IMG/VR virus record: IMGVR_UViG_3300037585_004335
Coordinates: 1-37,911 of that record
Source of the DNA: a virus
Length of the DNA stretch: 37,911 nt
Strand: one strand, 5' to 3'
Both the position numbers and the translations under genes were made by a program. Under the pieces are notes generated by a model that saw only the letters and a list, made by a program, of their open reading frames with translations, searched no databases and was not told the origin of the DNA. Each line of letters starts with the position of its first letter. Within the stretch, counting starts at the first letter, position 1. Shown here piece by piece: positions 9,848 through 16,977 of this stretch.

Positions 9848-10411
9848 TTATTTTTTATATAAACCTTTGAGAACTCCTTTAATAACTTCTCGACGTTTAG
9901 TTTCTGTTAACGGTTTATATTTTGTATATGTTGCAACTATTTTATTTAATCTATCTTTCTTAAGATGTAAATTTTTAACATTTATATTTTCACGCACAAG
10001 TAATTTTAAAATATTTTTTACATGACTAACTTCACGTTCAGTGATCATTTGTTTAACATTTGACACTTGTACATTATTTTCTTTTATAATATTAGGCGAT
10101 TTTTGTGAACGAACTTCAACAGTTACTTGTTTACTGGCTTTTACATCAAAATCTGATTTCCATGGTGTAAAATATGTATCTTCTGCAATAACTTCTAATC
10201 GAATATTTCCAGTAGTACTTTCATCGATAAGTCCTTTAAGTTTACGTATAGGAATTTGACATTTTCCGTCTTTAGAAATTTTTCCATTAAACATTAAACT
10301 ATAATCTGATGTTTCAACTACTAATCTAGCTGTTGATTTATTTAAACTAGCGCCATCTATTTTAATATCACATTCAAATAATTCTGCTTTATCGGTATAT
10401 AATTTATACAT
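9848..10411 (-). CDS. Unknown late protein, beta-rich N-terminus and basic helical C-terminus
   Basis: 187 residues, overlapping the upstream gene by 8 nt. The first ~105 residues look beta-stranded (ARLVVETSDYSLMFNGKI, NIRLEVIAEDTYFTPW). The rest is Lys/Arg-rich and helical, ending KRREVIKGVLKGLYKK. No catalytic motif, membrane segment or zinc site is visible. It sits between the PhoH-like gene and the second fibre cluster with one other small unknown. I would guess a minor virion or assembly protein; the family is not recognised. Confidence 0.7.
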   Translation of the reverse strand: MYKLYTDKAELFECDIKIDGASLNKSTARLVVETSDYSLMFNGKISKDGKCQIPIRKLKGLIDESTTGNIRLEVIAEDTYFTPWKSDFDVKASKQVTVEVRSQKSPNIIKENNVQVSNVKQMITEREVSHVKNILKLLVRENINVKNLHLKKDRLNKIVATYTKYKPLTETKRREVIKGVLKGLYKK

Positions 10412-10748
10412 GTATATTCTCCACTGTTAAGTCAATTCCTAATACTTCTTTTGCTACTAATTTTACATCAGAAGCAGTTATTTTAATATCATCGCGAATA
10501 GTTTTTTGCCCAGAATATGTTTCAATTCCTTTAACTTTACAAACTAATCGTATATATCTACGCTTTTTTTCTAATTCAACTTTATCAAACCATTCGATAT
10601 CATCGCCATCGGAAAAATGTTCCAACATCTCTGTTGCATCATGTACATCATCCCAGGTCCATGGATTATCACCAAATACAAATCTTGCATTCTTCCAACG
10701 CATTGGAGCGCCATAATCTTTGGGATATATATCTCTGTTAAAAGCCAT
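10404..10748 (-). CDS. Unknown small acidic late protein
   Basis: 114 residues, with Trp- and Asp-rich segments (NPWTWDDVHDATEML, DDIEWFDKVELEKKRR) and a C-terminal ITASDVKLVAKEVLGIDL. Its 3' end overlaps the next gene by 8 nt, so the two are coupled. The start is notable: the 18-nt gap to the PhoH-like gene is filled by an A+T element (TATATTTATATA) ending two bases before the ATG, with no Shine-Dalgarno match. Translation may therefore rely on coupling to the upstream gene or on a weakly structured leader. No known family is recognised. Confidence 0.7.
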   Translation of the reverse strand: MAFNRDIYPKDYGAPMRWKNARFVFGDNPWTWDDVHDATEMLEHFSDGDDIEWFDKVELEKKRRYIRLVCKVKGIETYSGQKTIRDDIKITASDVKLVAKEVLGIDLTVENIHV

Positions 10749-10750
10749 TT

Positions 10751-10762
10751 TATATAAATATA
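10751..10762. promoter_or_regulatory. Intergenic ATATTTAT element, site 1
   Basis: Reads TATATTTATATA in gene direction and TATATAAATATA on the plus strand. It fills the gap between the PhoH-like stop and the ATG at 10748. It is too close to that ATG to be its promoter. The same core recurs in six other gaps. Confidence 0.4.
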
Positions 10763-10766
10763 CTCA

Positions 10767-11432
10767 TTAATGATAACCATTCAATAATTCTAGCAAATCG
10801 TCTATCGCGCCATGTCTATGTGAATCTTCTAGTACACATTTAAATACATATTTCGAATTTACTAATTTTGACATGTCATGGTATGCAGAATAATTTTTAT
10901 CTTTAAGATCTATTTGGTACGAATCTCCGCAAAATATCATTTTTGAATCTTTTCCTAATCTCCCAATTGCCATTGCTAATTGAGATCTAGTTAAATTCTG
11001 GAATTCGTCTACAATTACTACAGCGTTATCGAATGTACGGCCTCTAAAATGTGCTAATGAACATAGTTCAATAGATTCAGACTTTTCCATAGATTCTAAC
11101 TTATCTGGCTTATTATACACTTTTCGCATATTTGACCTAATAGGAACTAGCCATGGCTCCATTTTTTCTTTTTCAGAACCAGGTAAGAATCCATTATCTT
11201 CAGTGGCAATTGTTGGTCGAGTGATTACTATTTTATTATACTGCCGTTTAAAGAATTGATCTAAAGCTACTTGCACTGCTAATAATGTTTTACCAGATCC
11301 TGCTTTACCAACTATAAAGTTGAATGGATGTTCTAAAATTTGAGTTTTTGCTGCTTTTTGTTCTGCAGATAATGATAATGAAAACCGAACTGCACCTTTT
11401 GGTGGAGTTTTTTCTGTATTTGCTTTTGCCAT
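10767..11432 (-). CDS. phoH: PhoH-like P-loop ATPase
   Basis: 221 residues, close to a compact PhoH domain. Walker A is GKAGSGKT at 42-49 and Walker B is VVIVDEFQN at about 138-146 (Asp142, Glu143). A sensor-like segment MIFCGDSYQIDL follows, then an arginine-finger-like SHRHG. All core catalytic motifs are intact. PhoH proteins are common in marine T4-like phages; their role in infection is unsettled, with phosphate-stress and RNA-related proposals. The start has a good AAAAGGAG site. The gene lies just after the capsid terminator, so it needs its own promoter or read-through. It heads a three-gene unit with two unknowns before the fibre cluster. Confidence 0.93.
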   Translation of the reverse strand: MAKANTEKTPPKGAVRFSLSLSAEQKAAKTQILEHPFNFIVGKAGSGKTLLAVQVALDQFFKRQYNKIVITRPTIATEDNGFLPGSEKEKMEPWLVPIRSNMRKVYNKPDKLESMEKSESIELCSLAHFRGRTFDNAVVIVDEFQNLTRSQLAMAIGRLGKDSKMIFCGDSYQIDLKDKNYSAYHDMSKLVNSKYVFKCVLEDSHRHGAIDDLLELLNGYH

Positions 11433-11459
11433 CTCGTGACTCCTTTTGTTAACTATTTA

Positions 11460-11469
11460 ATATAAATAT
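11460..11469. promoter_or_regulatory. Intergenic ATATTTAT element, site 2, upstream of the PhoH-like gene
   Basis: ATATTTATAT in gene direction, 27 nt before the PhoH-like ATG and just downstream of the capsid terminator. Of the seven sites this one is best placed to act as a promoter, because transcription must restart here. On the plus strand it contains the T4 late-promoter core TATAAATA, but pointing the wrong way. Confidence 0.45.
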
Positions 11470-11489
11470 CTAACAGCTAGCATATAACC

Positions 11490-11516
11490 AAAAAAAAACC
11501 CTCCATTAGGAGGGCT
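11490..11516 (-). terminator. Rho-independent terminator after the major capsid gene
   Basis: In gene direction the sequence is GCCCTCC, loop TAAT, GGAGGG, then nine T. The six-base-pair GC-rich stem followed by a T run is a textbook intrinsic terminator. It lies 25 nt after the gp23 stop and closes the scaffold-capsid transcript. Confidence 0.92.
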
Positions 11517-11540
11517 TTAATATTAAAATAATTTTAAATA

Positions 11541-13274
11541 CTATATAGTATCTAAACCATGTACCATTATTTTACCATAGAATTCAGGACGAACCATTTT
11601 CTTAGCATAACGAGTCATAACACCTTTACGTGGCGTAAAGTTATTAGGATCATATACTAATGGAGTCATGATTAATGGAATATATGGAGAATAAACAGCA
11701 CCTGTTTCAAGGAACTGAGTACCACGGTATCCCATTAATATGGTATTTTCAGTCATATAAGGGTTTTTATAAACTTGGTATCTATTATTAATAGCACCAA
11801 CTTTTTGTACACCCATTGCAAACTGAGCTTTATCTCCATCTGTATCAGCAGCATATCCTGGAATAGATTCTAGAATAGTTGCAATAGTTGGAGAACAAAC
11901 AAGGAAGTTAGCTCCACCTCTTAAAGTTAATTGGTGAATTTTATTCGAAACTTTTTGTACTTTAGTACCTAAAGTTTGGAACCATGTTCCTTGGTTATAT
12001 GCTTGCGCATTTGCATTACCTTGTTGGAATGCAGTTGTACCAGCATCATACTCCCAACCAATTTTAGCAGACCATCTTTCAACAGTTTGAGCATTTTCTT
12101 GTAACATGCCTAAAATTTCTAAATCAATTTCTTGCGAAACGTATTCAGATAACATGCTAGTTAATTCTGCTTCAGCATCAATTGAATGGTAAGCATTCAA
12201 GTCTTGAGCAAATTCTGGAGACCAAACAGCTTTCAACTTACGAGTTTTGGCTACAATGGCTTCAGATCTCATTTCAAGATTGATTTCTGGAATATCTAGT
12301 TTTGACCCATCATCATTTGTATTTGTAGAAAGTACATTTGAATCTTCAAAGTCACCTCTAGATACATCAGTTGGTTGTTTATGGTAAACAACTCTTACAT
12401 CAGAAACCGCTGGTGCTGCAGCTGTTTTAACTAAGAAATAAACTCTATCACTAGTTGCACTTGTTCTAGTAAATTCCGGATACATTTCTGTAATACCAGT
12501 AGCATTAACATTAAATGCTCTAACACCATTAGTATCAAAGTTTGGAATTAAATCTTTACCAACTGAAAGTACTTGGAATGTAGATCCAACACCGGATGCA
12601 GAAAATTCCGAATTAAAGTTAGTAAATATATTGAATCCAGCCTGAGTCATTGGAGTATAAGCAGCTGTATCATTAGCAAATTCATTTGATGAATTCCATG
12701 ATCCAGTACAGAAAGATGCATCTGCTTCACCATCTTTGGATGAATTCAATGCAGATGATGTAACATCGTTAATGGTATAACCAAAACGACCAGGTCCATA
12801 AAGACCTTCAGTTGCAGTTGCAGTTCCACGACCTGCATCAGTAACACCGAATACAGAATCATTTTGTGAAGTTCGACCAGCATTAGTCAAGAAATCATTA
12901 CCACCAGCTGTTCCAGTTGGTGCTTGTCCCTGACCTGTACCATATTTAAAGTCTAGATAAAATACAAGACCTGATGGTAAGTTCATTGGTTGTACAGATA
13001 CAAAATCTTTAGCTGCAATTTCAGCAAAAATACGACGAACTAATGGAAGAGCTACCCCTGACCATTCTTCACCGCTAGCTGCAGTATTTGTAGAATTTGC
13101 TTCTGTTACTAATTGCTTGGCTTGGTTCTCTAAAAGAACGGCCATGCCTTTTCTTTCAACCTCATTTGATAATCCTTCCAATAGACCGGTTTTTTCCCAC
13201 TTGCGTTCAAGTGCGATGGCCGCGGCATTTTGGTTGGCATTTCCATTTTGAGGTAATAATGAATTTATATTCAT
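11541..13274 (-). CDS. 23: Major capsid protein, T4 gp23 family
   Basis: 577 residues, slightly longer than T4 gp23 (about 520). The N-terminal ~60 residues are the typical helical delta piece (AIALERKWEKTGLLEGL). The prohead protease probably cleaves after VTE at residue 58, then the HK97-fold body begins (EEWSGVALPLVRRIFAEIAA). The C-terminus (RKGVMTRYAKKMVRPEFYGK) is the highly conserved gp23 tail. A loop with Gly, Thr and Asn at about residues 115-240 is likely a surface insertion. A good AAGGAAAG site precedes the ATG, 13 nt after the scaffold stop. The gene is co-transcribed with the scaffold and followed by a strong terminator, as expected for the most abundant virion protein. No gp24-like vertex gene lies in this window. 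Confidence 0.97.
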   Translation of the reverse strand: MNINSLLPQNGNANQNAAAIALERKWEKTGLLEGLSNEVERKGMAVLLENQAKQLVTEANSTNTAASGEEWSGVALPLVRRIFAEIAAKDFVSVQPMNLPSGLVFYLDFKYGTGQGQAPTGTAGGNDFLTNAGRTSQNDSVFGVTDAGRGTATATEGLYGPGRFGYTINDVTSSALNSSKDGEADASFCTGSWNSSNEFANDTAAYTPMTQAGFNIFTNFNSEFSASGVGSTFQVLSVGKDLIPNFDTNGVRAFNVNATGITEMYPEFTRTSATSDRVYFLVKTAAAPAVSDVRVVYHKQPTDVSRGDFEDSNVLSTNTNDDGSKLDIPEINLEMRSEAIVAKTRKLKAVWSPEFAQDLNAYHSIDAEAELTSMLSEYVSQEIDLEILGMLQENAQTVERWSAKIGWEYDAGTTAFQQGNANAQAYNQGTWFQTLGTKVQKVSNKIHQLTLRGGANFLVCSPTIATILESIPGYAADTDGDKAQFAMGVQKVGAINNRYQVYKNPYMTENTILMGYRGTQFLETGAVYSPYIPLIMTPLVYDPNNFTPRKGVMTRYAKKMVRPEFYGKIMVHGLDTI

Positions 13275-13287
13275 TTTCTTTCCTTTT

Positions 13288-14310
13288 TTACAGATTAGCT
13301 AATTTTTTCCATCTAGCTGTTAAGTCAGTACCTTCAGAAATTACTTTCCTGTTAGGTGCTGTTGAACGGCTAGGCTTGGAAGCATAACTTTCTTTAATTG
13401 TTCTTTTTGTTTTACCAGTCAATACAAATGATTCAGATAACGTAGCATAAACTAATTTCACTTCACGTATTGATGAAGCTCTATCAAAGTTTTCAATTAC
13501 TTTCATTTTCTGAGATTCGTTCATTGAATGATTTTTAAACAATTTGTTTGAGAATAATAATTTTGCATTAAGAAGATTAACTTCATTAATTTTGCTTTTC
13601 AAGAATCGAATAACGTTATACGCTTCTTTAAGATCCTTTTCAGCAGCACCATCATCTACACCAGCAGTGTATTGAGCTTCTTTTACAGGCTTATCTTCAG
13701 CGTCAGCTTCATCTTCTTCTCTTAAAGCATTAATAATTTCATCAATAGAAATATCTTCATCTACTTCATCTTTTTTAGGAGCAGGAGCTTCTTCATCGTC
13801 CCCTTCACCTTCTTTCAACTTTCCTTTACCAGGATCGTCTTGATCAGATGATGATGCCTTTTTAGGACTTTGACCATCGCCATTTCCTAAACCAGTTGAT
13901 GATGAAGACTCCTGAGCTAGCTCAAGATTTTCTTCCTCTCCTTCAGCTTCATTCATTTCAGATTCTAATTCTTTGATAATTGCTTCTAATTCTAAATCTT
14001 CATCAGCGCCATAATCACCTTCCATTGCTGGCTCTTCCATTGCTGGCTCTTCCATTGGAGCTTCATCTTCATATTGAAGTGCTTCAACAGGATCTTCCAT
14101 TGGTGGTTCTTCCATTGGTGGTTCTTCTGCTACTGGCTCAGCTTCTAATTCTGGTTCTTCTAAACCTTCTTCTTCAGCTAATTTAGCAGATAACATTGAT
14201 TGTAATCTAGGAGTAAAAGCTTCTTCTAATGCAATTTTAGCATTAGCAAGTGCAGTTTCTCTTACGGCTTTCGCGTCTGCAATTGCTTCTTTTAATAAAT
14301 CATTTGCCAT
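13288..14310 (-). CDS. 22: Prohead core scaffold protein, gp22-like
   Basis: 340 residues, very acidic and directly upstream of gp23. The helical N-terminus (IADAKAVRETALANAKIALE, then FTPRLQSMLSAKLAEE) is typical of T4-like scaffold proteins. Residues ~55-100 contain low-complexity acidic repeats (MEEPPMEEPPMED, MEEPAMEEPAMEG), followed by an Asp/Glu-rich linker. A basic helical C-terminus (KTKRTIKESYAS) probably contacts the capsid shell. Scaffold is degraded by gp21 during maturation. The start has a GAGGAAAAA site, and it is the first gene after the leader at 14311-14440. The acidic repeat DNA contains 15-bp tandem units that could vary in number. Confidence 0.9.
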   Translation of the reverse strand: MANDLLKEAIADAKAVRETALANAKIALEEAFTPRLQSMLSAKLAEEEGLEEPELEAEPVAEEPPMEEPPMEDPVEALQYEDEAPMEEPAMEEPAMEGDYGADEDLELEAIIKELESEMNEAEGEEENLELAQESSSSTGLGNGDGQSPKKASSSDQDDPGKGKLKEGEGDDEEAPAPKKDEVDEDISIDEIINALREEDEADAEDKPVKEAQYTAGVDDGAAEKDLKEAYNVIRFLKSKINEVNLLNAKLLFSNKLFKNHSMNESQKMKVIENFDRASSIREVKLVYATLSESFVLTGKTKRTIKESYASKPSRSTAPNRKVISEGTDLTARWKKLANL

Positions 14311-14338
14311 GATTTTTCCTCTTATTTAATTTGGAAAT

Positions 14339-14356
14339 AAAGCTATTTGAAGCTTT
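14339..14356 (-). promoter_or_regulatory. Leader hairpin A, upstream of the scaffold gene
   Basis: In gene direction AAAGCT, loop TCAAAT, AGCTTT: a perfect six-pair inverted repeat about 29 nt before the scaffold ATG. No T run follows, so it is not a terminator. It may stabilise the capsid mRNA or control translation. Confidence 0.5.
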
Positions 14357-14362
14357 AATAGG

Positions 14363-14378
14363 AAGTACATTCGTACTT
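14363..14378 (-). promoter_or_regulatory. Leader hairpin B, upstream of the scaffold gene
   Basis: In gene direction AAGTAC, loop GAAT, GTACTT: a perfect six-pair stem with a four-base loop, seven bases upstream of hairpin A. Together they make a structured 5' leader between the promoter-like site and the scaffold start. Confidence 0.55.
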
Positions 14379-14426
14379 ATTTAGATATAATTCGAGTGAC
14401 CGATTATTGAAATACGGTATCGTTAA

Positions 14427-14434
14427 CATTTATA
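14427..14434 (-). promoter_or_regulatory. T4-type late promoter candidate for gp22-gp23
   Basis: TATAAATG in gene direction, one base from the T4 late consensus TATAAATA, preceded by further alternating A/T. It lies between the S21 terminator and the scaffold gene, exactly where a new transcript must start, giving a leader of about 100 nt. T4 late promoters need only this -10-like element, read by the phage sigma factor gp55. Assignment is by sequence and position only. Confidence 0.55.
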
Positions 14435-14472
14435 TATATGTGGGAATTTACGAAAACACTCGTTTAAAACGT

Positions 14473-14492
14473 AAAAAAGTGCCAAAAGGCAC
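14473..14492 (-). terminator. Rho-independent terminator after the S21 gene
   Basis: In gene direction GTGCC, loop TTTT, GGCAC, then six T. It begins five bases after the S21 stop codon. It separates the packaging/prohead transcript from the scaffold-capsid transcript. Confidence 0.88.
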
Positions 14493-14497
14493 AATTT

Positions 14498-14749
14498 TTA
14501 CTGATTTTGATCATCTAACCATTGATAATATTTGGCTCGATCAACTACTTCTTTTCGTTTCTGACTTTTAGATTTAAACTCTTTTCGGTCTTTCAACTCT
14601 TGAATTTTACCGGATTCTTTTAATTCTCTTTTAAAAGATTTTAAAGCTGAATTTATATCGCCTTTTGGATATTGTTTTGTTGGTAATACTTTAACAGCTA
14701 CACCTGATCCAGGTATAATACTTTTGAAATGTTTACTTTGTTTACTCAT
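14498..14749 (-). CDS. rpsU: Phage-encoded ribosomal protein bS21
   Basis: 83 residues, small and very basic. Residues ~16-72 match the bS21 pattern: VAVKVLPTKQYPKGDINSAL, then SFKRELKESGKIQELKDRKEF and a KSQKRKE stretch. This parallels the bacterial order (V-V-N-E, ALRRFKR, E-R-EFYEKP, RKR). The C-terminus is shorter and less arginine-rich than in bacteria. S21 sits near the 3' end of 16S rRNA on the 30S platform and helps select initiation sites; S21 is one of the ribosomal proteins most often reported in aquatic phages. Here it is the last gene of the packaging/prohead transcript, 45 nt after an unknown gene and directly before a terminator. It may bias host ribosomes toward late phage mRNAs; that is inference. 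Confidence 0.85.
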   Translation of the reverse strand: MSKQSKHFKSIIPGSGVAVKVLPTKQYPKGDINSALKSFKRELKESGKIQELKDRKEFKSKSQKRKEVVDRAKYYQWLDDQNQ

Positions 14750-14794
14750 ATAACTTTATTTTTGTTTTAATATAACAAATATATTTCAAATAAC

Positions 14795-15208
14795 CTAATC
14801 TTCTTTAAGAGATTCACCTATTTTATAATATCGATTTAATACAGTACCCATATCCTCATATGCAGATTCTAAACGTTGTTGCATAGAACTCATTTCAGTT
14901 GCCGTTTTTTCGAAAACTTTATATGCTTCATTCATTTGTTTCATATGCCTAGAAGTAGTAACATTATCAAACCAATGTTCGGTTTCTGATATAGTTACCT
15001 TTTCTGCCCGTTCTACCACGCTTTTTAACGTCTCTGCAACTTCTTTTAATCTACCCGAACCATATACCATCTCACCTAACTTATGAAAGTTACCGACTGC
15101 TTCTAAAAATGCATCACGATCTTCTTTGGGCATTTTTTGGTCATCTTCCTCTCCTAAATATTTTTCATTTAGGATATGTTTCATTAATTTGTTTTCATAT
15201 TTATTCAT
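14795..15208 (-). CDS. Unknown helical protein between protease and scaffold genes
   Basis: 137 residues, almost wholly helical with coiled-coil character (RLKEVAETLKSVVERAEKV, MQQRLESAYEDMGTVLNRYY). The start ATG overlaps the upstream stop (TAATG). No catalytic or metal-binding motif is seen. Its place among prohead genes suggests an internal core or head assembly protein. T4 has no gene here, because its 21, 22 and 23 are contiguous. Confidence 0.7.
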   Translation of the reverse strand: MNKYENKLMKHILNEKYLGEEDDQKMPKEDRDAFLEAVGNFHKLGEMVYGSGRLKEVAETLKSVVERAEKVTISETEHWFDNVTTSRHMKQMNEAYKVFEKTATEMSSMQQRLESAYEDMGTVLNRYYKIGESLKED

Positions 15209-15501
15209 TATAAATCTCCTATATCTGCAGAAAATGTATCTTGTTTAGCTAAATTTTGTTTCCGATTTAACATTTTTCCCATAGCTGATACTTGTTTTTC
15301 AGCTCCTTGTAAATATCTACCAACTTGATTTTGTAATTGCTGATATTGAGGATCACCAGTTTCCTCATCCTTTGCTTCTAATGCAGTATATAATTCTTTT
15401 TGAAAATCATCTATTGCTTGCAATAATCCATTTGTTTGATCAATATAGTATTGATAATCTATTGGTTCTGATTGTTCTTTTAATAAATCTGTTAATTTCA
15501 T
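15208..15501 (-). CDS. Unknown small helical protein, start set at 15501
   Basis: 97 residues starting MKLTDLLKEQSEP, Gln-rich and helical (QTNGLLQAIDDFQKELYTAL). A longer reading from 15543 would overlap the upstream gene by 41 nt. ATG 15501 is preferred because GGAGAG lies just upstream and the upstream stop ends two bases before it. The opening MKLTDLL is also a typical start for small T4-like phage proteins. The function is unknown, probably head assembly by neighbourhood. Confidence 0.72.
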   Translation of the reverse strand: MKLTDLLKEQSEPIDYQYYIDQTNGLLQAIDDFQKELYTALEAKDEETGDPQYQQLQNQVGRYLQGAEKQVSAMGKMLNRKQNLAKQDTFSADIGDL

Positions 15502-15502
15502 T

Positions 15503-15724
15503 TTACTCTCCGGATCTTTCTGCTGGTATGTTTCCAAATACATCTGGGCCGGTTGGTTTTATACCAGGCTGTTCCGAAGTAGCATATTTACTTCTATTAA
15601 AATTTTTATCATGTCCTGTAACAGCTTTTGGTTCAAATGCTAGTAAATCTTTTGATTCGCCAGTACCTTTTTTACCTTGAGGGTTACTAGGACCATACTG
15701 TGATTGTAAATCTTCTAATGCCAT
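15503..15724 (-). CDS. Unknown small Pro/Gly-rich virion-type protein
   Basis: 73 residues, starting MALEDLQSQYGPSNPQGKKG. It is polar, with many Gly, Pro and Lys, and probably extended or disordered (SEQPGIKPTGPDVFGNIP). It begins two bases after the protease stop and ends two bases before the next ATG, so the spacing supports a real gene. Similar short proteins opening with this pattern occur near structural genes of marine T4-like phages, from memory; I cannot name the family. Confidence 0.68.
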   Translation of the reverse strand: MALEDLQSQYGPSNPQGKKGTGESKDLLAFEPKAVTGHDKNFNRSKYATSEQPGIKPTGPDVFGNIPAERSGE

Positions 15725-15726
15725 AA

Positions 15727-16329
15727 TTAAAACTCCGTTATAATATCAGTAATAATTCGTTCAATATTAATAAATTTATTTGTTACATGATTTTTTGATT
15801 CATTTACTGGAGATAAAAATGCTCCTTGAGTAGATGGATTAGAAACAAAATCAAATGCAATTAGTTCAAAATCAGGTTGTACTTCTAATGTTTCATCGCC
15901 TTCTCTCATCACTTCTTTAACAGACCCCATTCCTCTTGAAGATATACCTAATCGTATACCTGATTTAAATAATTCTTTAAGTATATTCCCGGCCGGTGTT
16001 CCTAGTACTTCTACCTTACCTACCAAGTCATCTCCTTGCCATCCCATTTCCAATATGTTATGAGATACGTTTGCTAAGTTAACTACTGATGAATCGGGGT
16101 GATCTAATTCTCCTAAAGCTCTACGTTCTTTTATAAATGTACCAGCATAATTACTAGCTTCACGCATTAATGTTTCTTTTGGATATATTCTACCATTTTG
16201 ATTTTTAGACTCAGCTCTTTGTAAAACACCGTTAACGATTAACTTACCATTATTTTGAGTTAATGATTCATTTATTGATTGAGGTGAAACTTCAAACACA
16301 GAATAATCTACTAATAATTGTTTATTCAT
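15727..16329 (-). CDS. 21: Prohead maturation protease, T4 gp21 family
   Basis: 200 residues, close to T4 gp21 (212). It has the S77-type prohead protease fold: RAESKNQNGRIYP near 38-50, catalytic histidine in ELDHPDSS (His77), and catalytic serine in GISSRGMGSV (Ser130 or Ser131). It cleaves scaffold and capsid N-termini inside the prohead after (L/I/V)-x-E. A strong GGGGAAG site precedes the ATG. Unlike T4, four small genes including S21 separate it from the scaffold gene. Confidence 0.95.
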   Translation of the reverse strand: MNKQLLVDYSVFEVSPQSINESLTQNNGKLIVNGVLQRAESKNQNGRIYPKETLMREASNYAGTFIKERRALGELDHPDSSVVNLANVSHNILEMGWQGDDLVGKVEVLGTPAGNILKELFKSGIRLGISSRGMGSVKEVMREGDETLEVQPDFELIAFDFVSNPSTQGAFLSPVNESKNHVTNKFINIERIITDIITEF

Positions 16330-16330
16330 T

Positions 16331-16486
16331 TTACTTCCCCTTCATATATAATCCAGAATTTAAAAATGCTTGATGTGCTTCAAATCGTTTTCGCTCATCT
16401 GCATATTTACGCTTCTGTTCTTGTAATGTTAGATTTACATTTTCTTTTGCTTTAACAAATTGTTGCCAAGTTCTATTTAATATCAT
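16331..16486 (-). CDS. 51-residue unknown basic protein
   Basis: This short frame was found by reading the 153-nt gap before the protease gene. The ATG at 16486-16484 overlaps the stop of the 164-residue gene in an ATGA arrangement, and its TAA lies one base before the gp21 ATG. The protein starts MILNRTWQQFVKAKENV and ends GLYMKGK, with Lys/Arg/Gln-rich helix between. The tight coupling on both sides makes a real gene likely. Position resembles that of T4 gene 67 or 68 (prohead core), but no sequence match can be claimed. Confidence 0.72.
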   Translation of the reverse strand: MILNRTWQQFVKAKENVNLTLQEQKRKYADERKRFEAHQAFLNSGLYMKGK

Positions 16487-16977
16487 GATGATAGTTCCTT
16501 TAATCTATGAGCAACACGTAACATACGTTCATTTATTTTAGCAAATCGTTTACCAGTTGCTTTCCAAAAATGACCTGATTGCATACCAGTTTCGGTCTTT
16601 AAACGCAAATTATTGTTAACAATCTTTTCCATTTCACTCAACATACGGTTAACTTCCATTATACCTCTGTTAACTTTCTGTTGCGGAGTAGATGTAGGAT
16701 CTTTTTTATAATCTCTATAAGATACTTCATGAAGTTCTTCCATAGTAGATATCATTTTTTTATAAGTACTTTCGAAATGTTTATCAGCTGTTTTTGCTTT
16801 TTTATAGTCAAATACTTCGGCATTATCCTTTTCATCTTCTTCTTTTCCAAAAGCATGAGGTGTTTTTACAGGACCTTCTCCACCATCTATATTACCGGTA
16901 ACATTAGCCTCTGCTATTTCTTTATCTTTAGATTTATCTTCTTTAAAGAATTGTTTCATTTCTTCGAGTAATTTCAT
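16483..16977 (-). CDS. Unknown prohead-region protein with conserved GNIDGGEGP motif
   Basis: 164 residues. The N-terminal helix is followed by EANVTGNIDGGEGPVKTP, a motif I associate with small structural-region proteins of marine T4-like phages. A charged linker and a helical C-terminal half (KVNRGIMEVNRMLSEMEKI, RFAKINERMLRVAHRLKEL) complete it. It starts in a TAATG overlap and ends in an ATGA overlap. It occupies the 20-to-21 interval where T4 keeps core proteins 67 and 68, so a prohead core role is plausible but unproven. Confidence 0.75.
   Translation of the reverse strand: MKLLEEMKQFFKEDKSKDKEIAEANVTGNIDGGEGPVKTPHAFGKEEDEKDNAEVFDYKKAKTADKHFESTYKKMISTMEELHEVSYRDYKKDPTSTPQQKVNRGIMEVNRMLSEMEKIVNNNLRLKTETGMQSGHFWKATGKRFAKINERMLRVAHRLKELSS

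Noticed and set aside
11456-11470. Plus-strand TATAAATA sequences as ordinary T4 late promoters
   Set aside because: They point against every gene in the window, and no plus-strand gene follows any of them. I kept them only as an unexplained intergenic element.
11519-11540. A+T inverted repeat TTAAAATTATTTTAA just after the capsid gene
   Set aside because: It is weak, has a one-base centre and is expected by chance in such A+T-rich sequence. The GC-rich terminator beside it explains termination.
13980-14186. Leucine-rich plus-strand frame
   Set aside because: It is the antisense of the acidic MEEP repeats in the scaffold gene, which necessarily gives leucine codons.
15502-15543. Upstream start for the gene ending at 15208
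   Set aside because: It would overlap the preceding gene by 41 nt and lacks a ribosome site. ATG 15501 has GGAGAG upstream.
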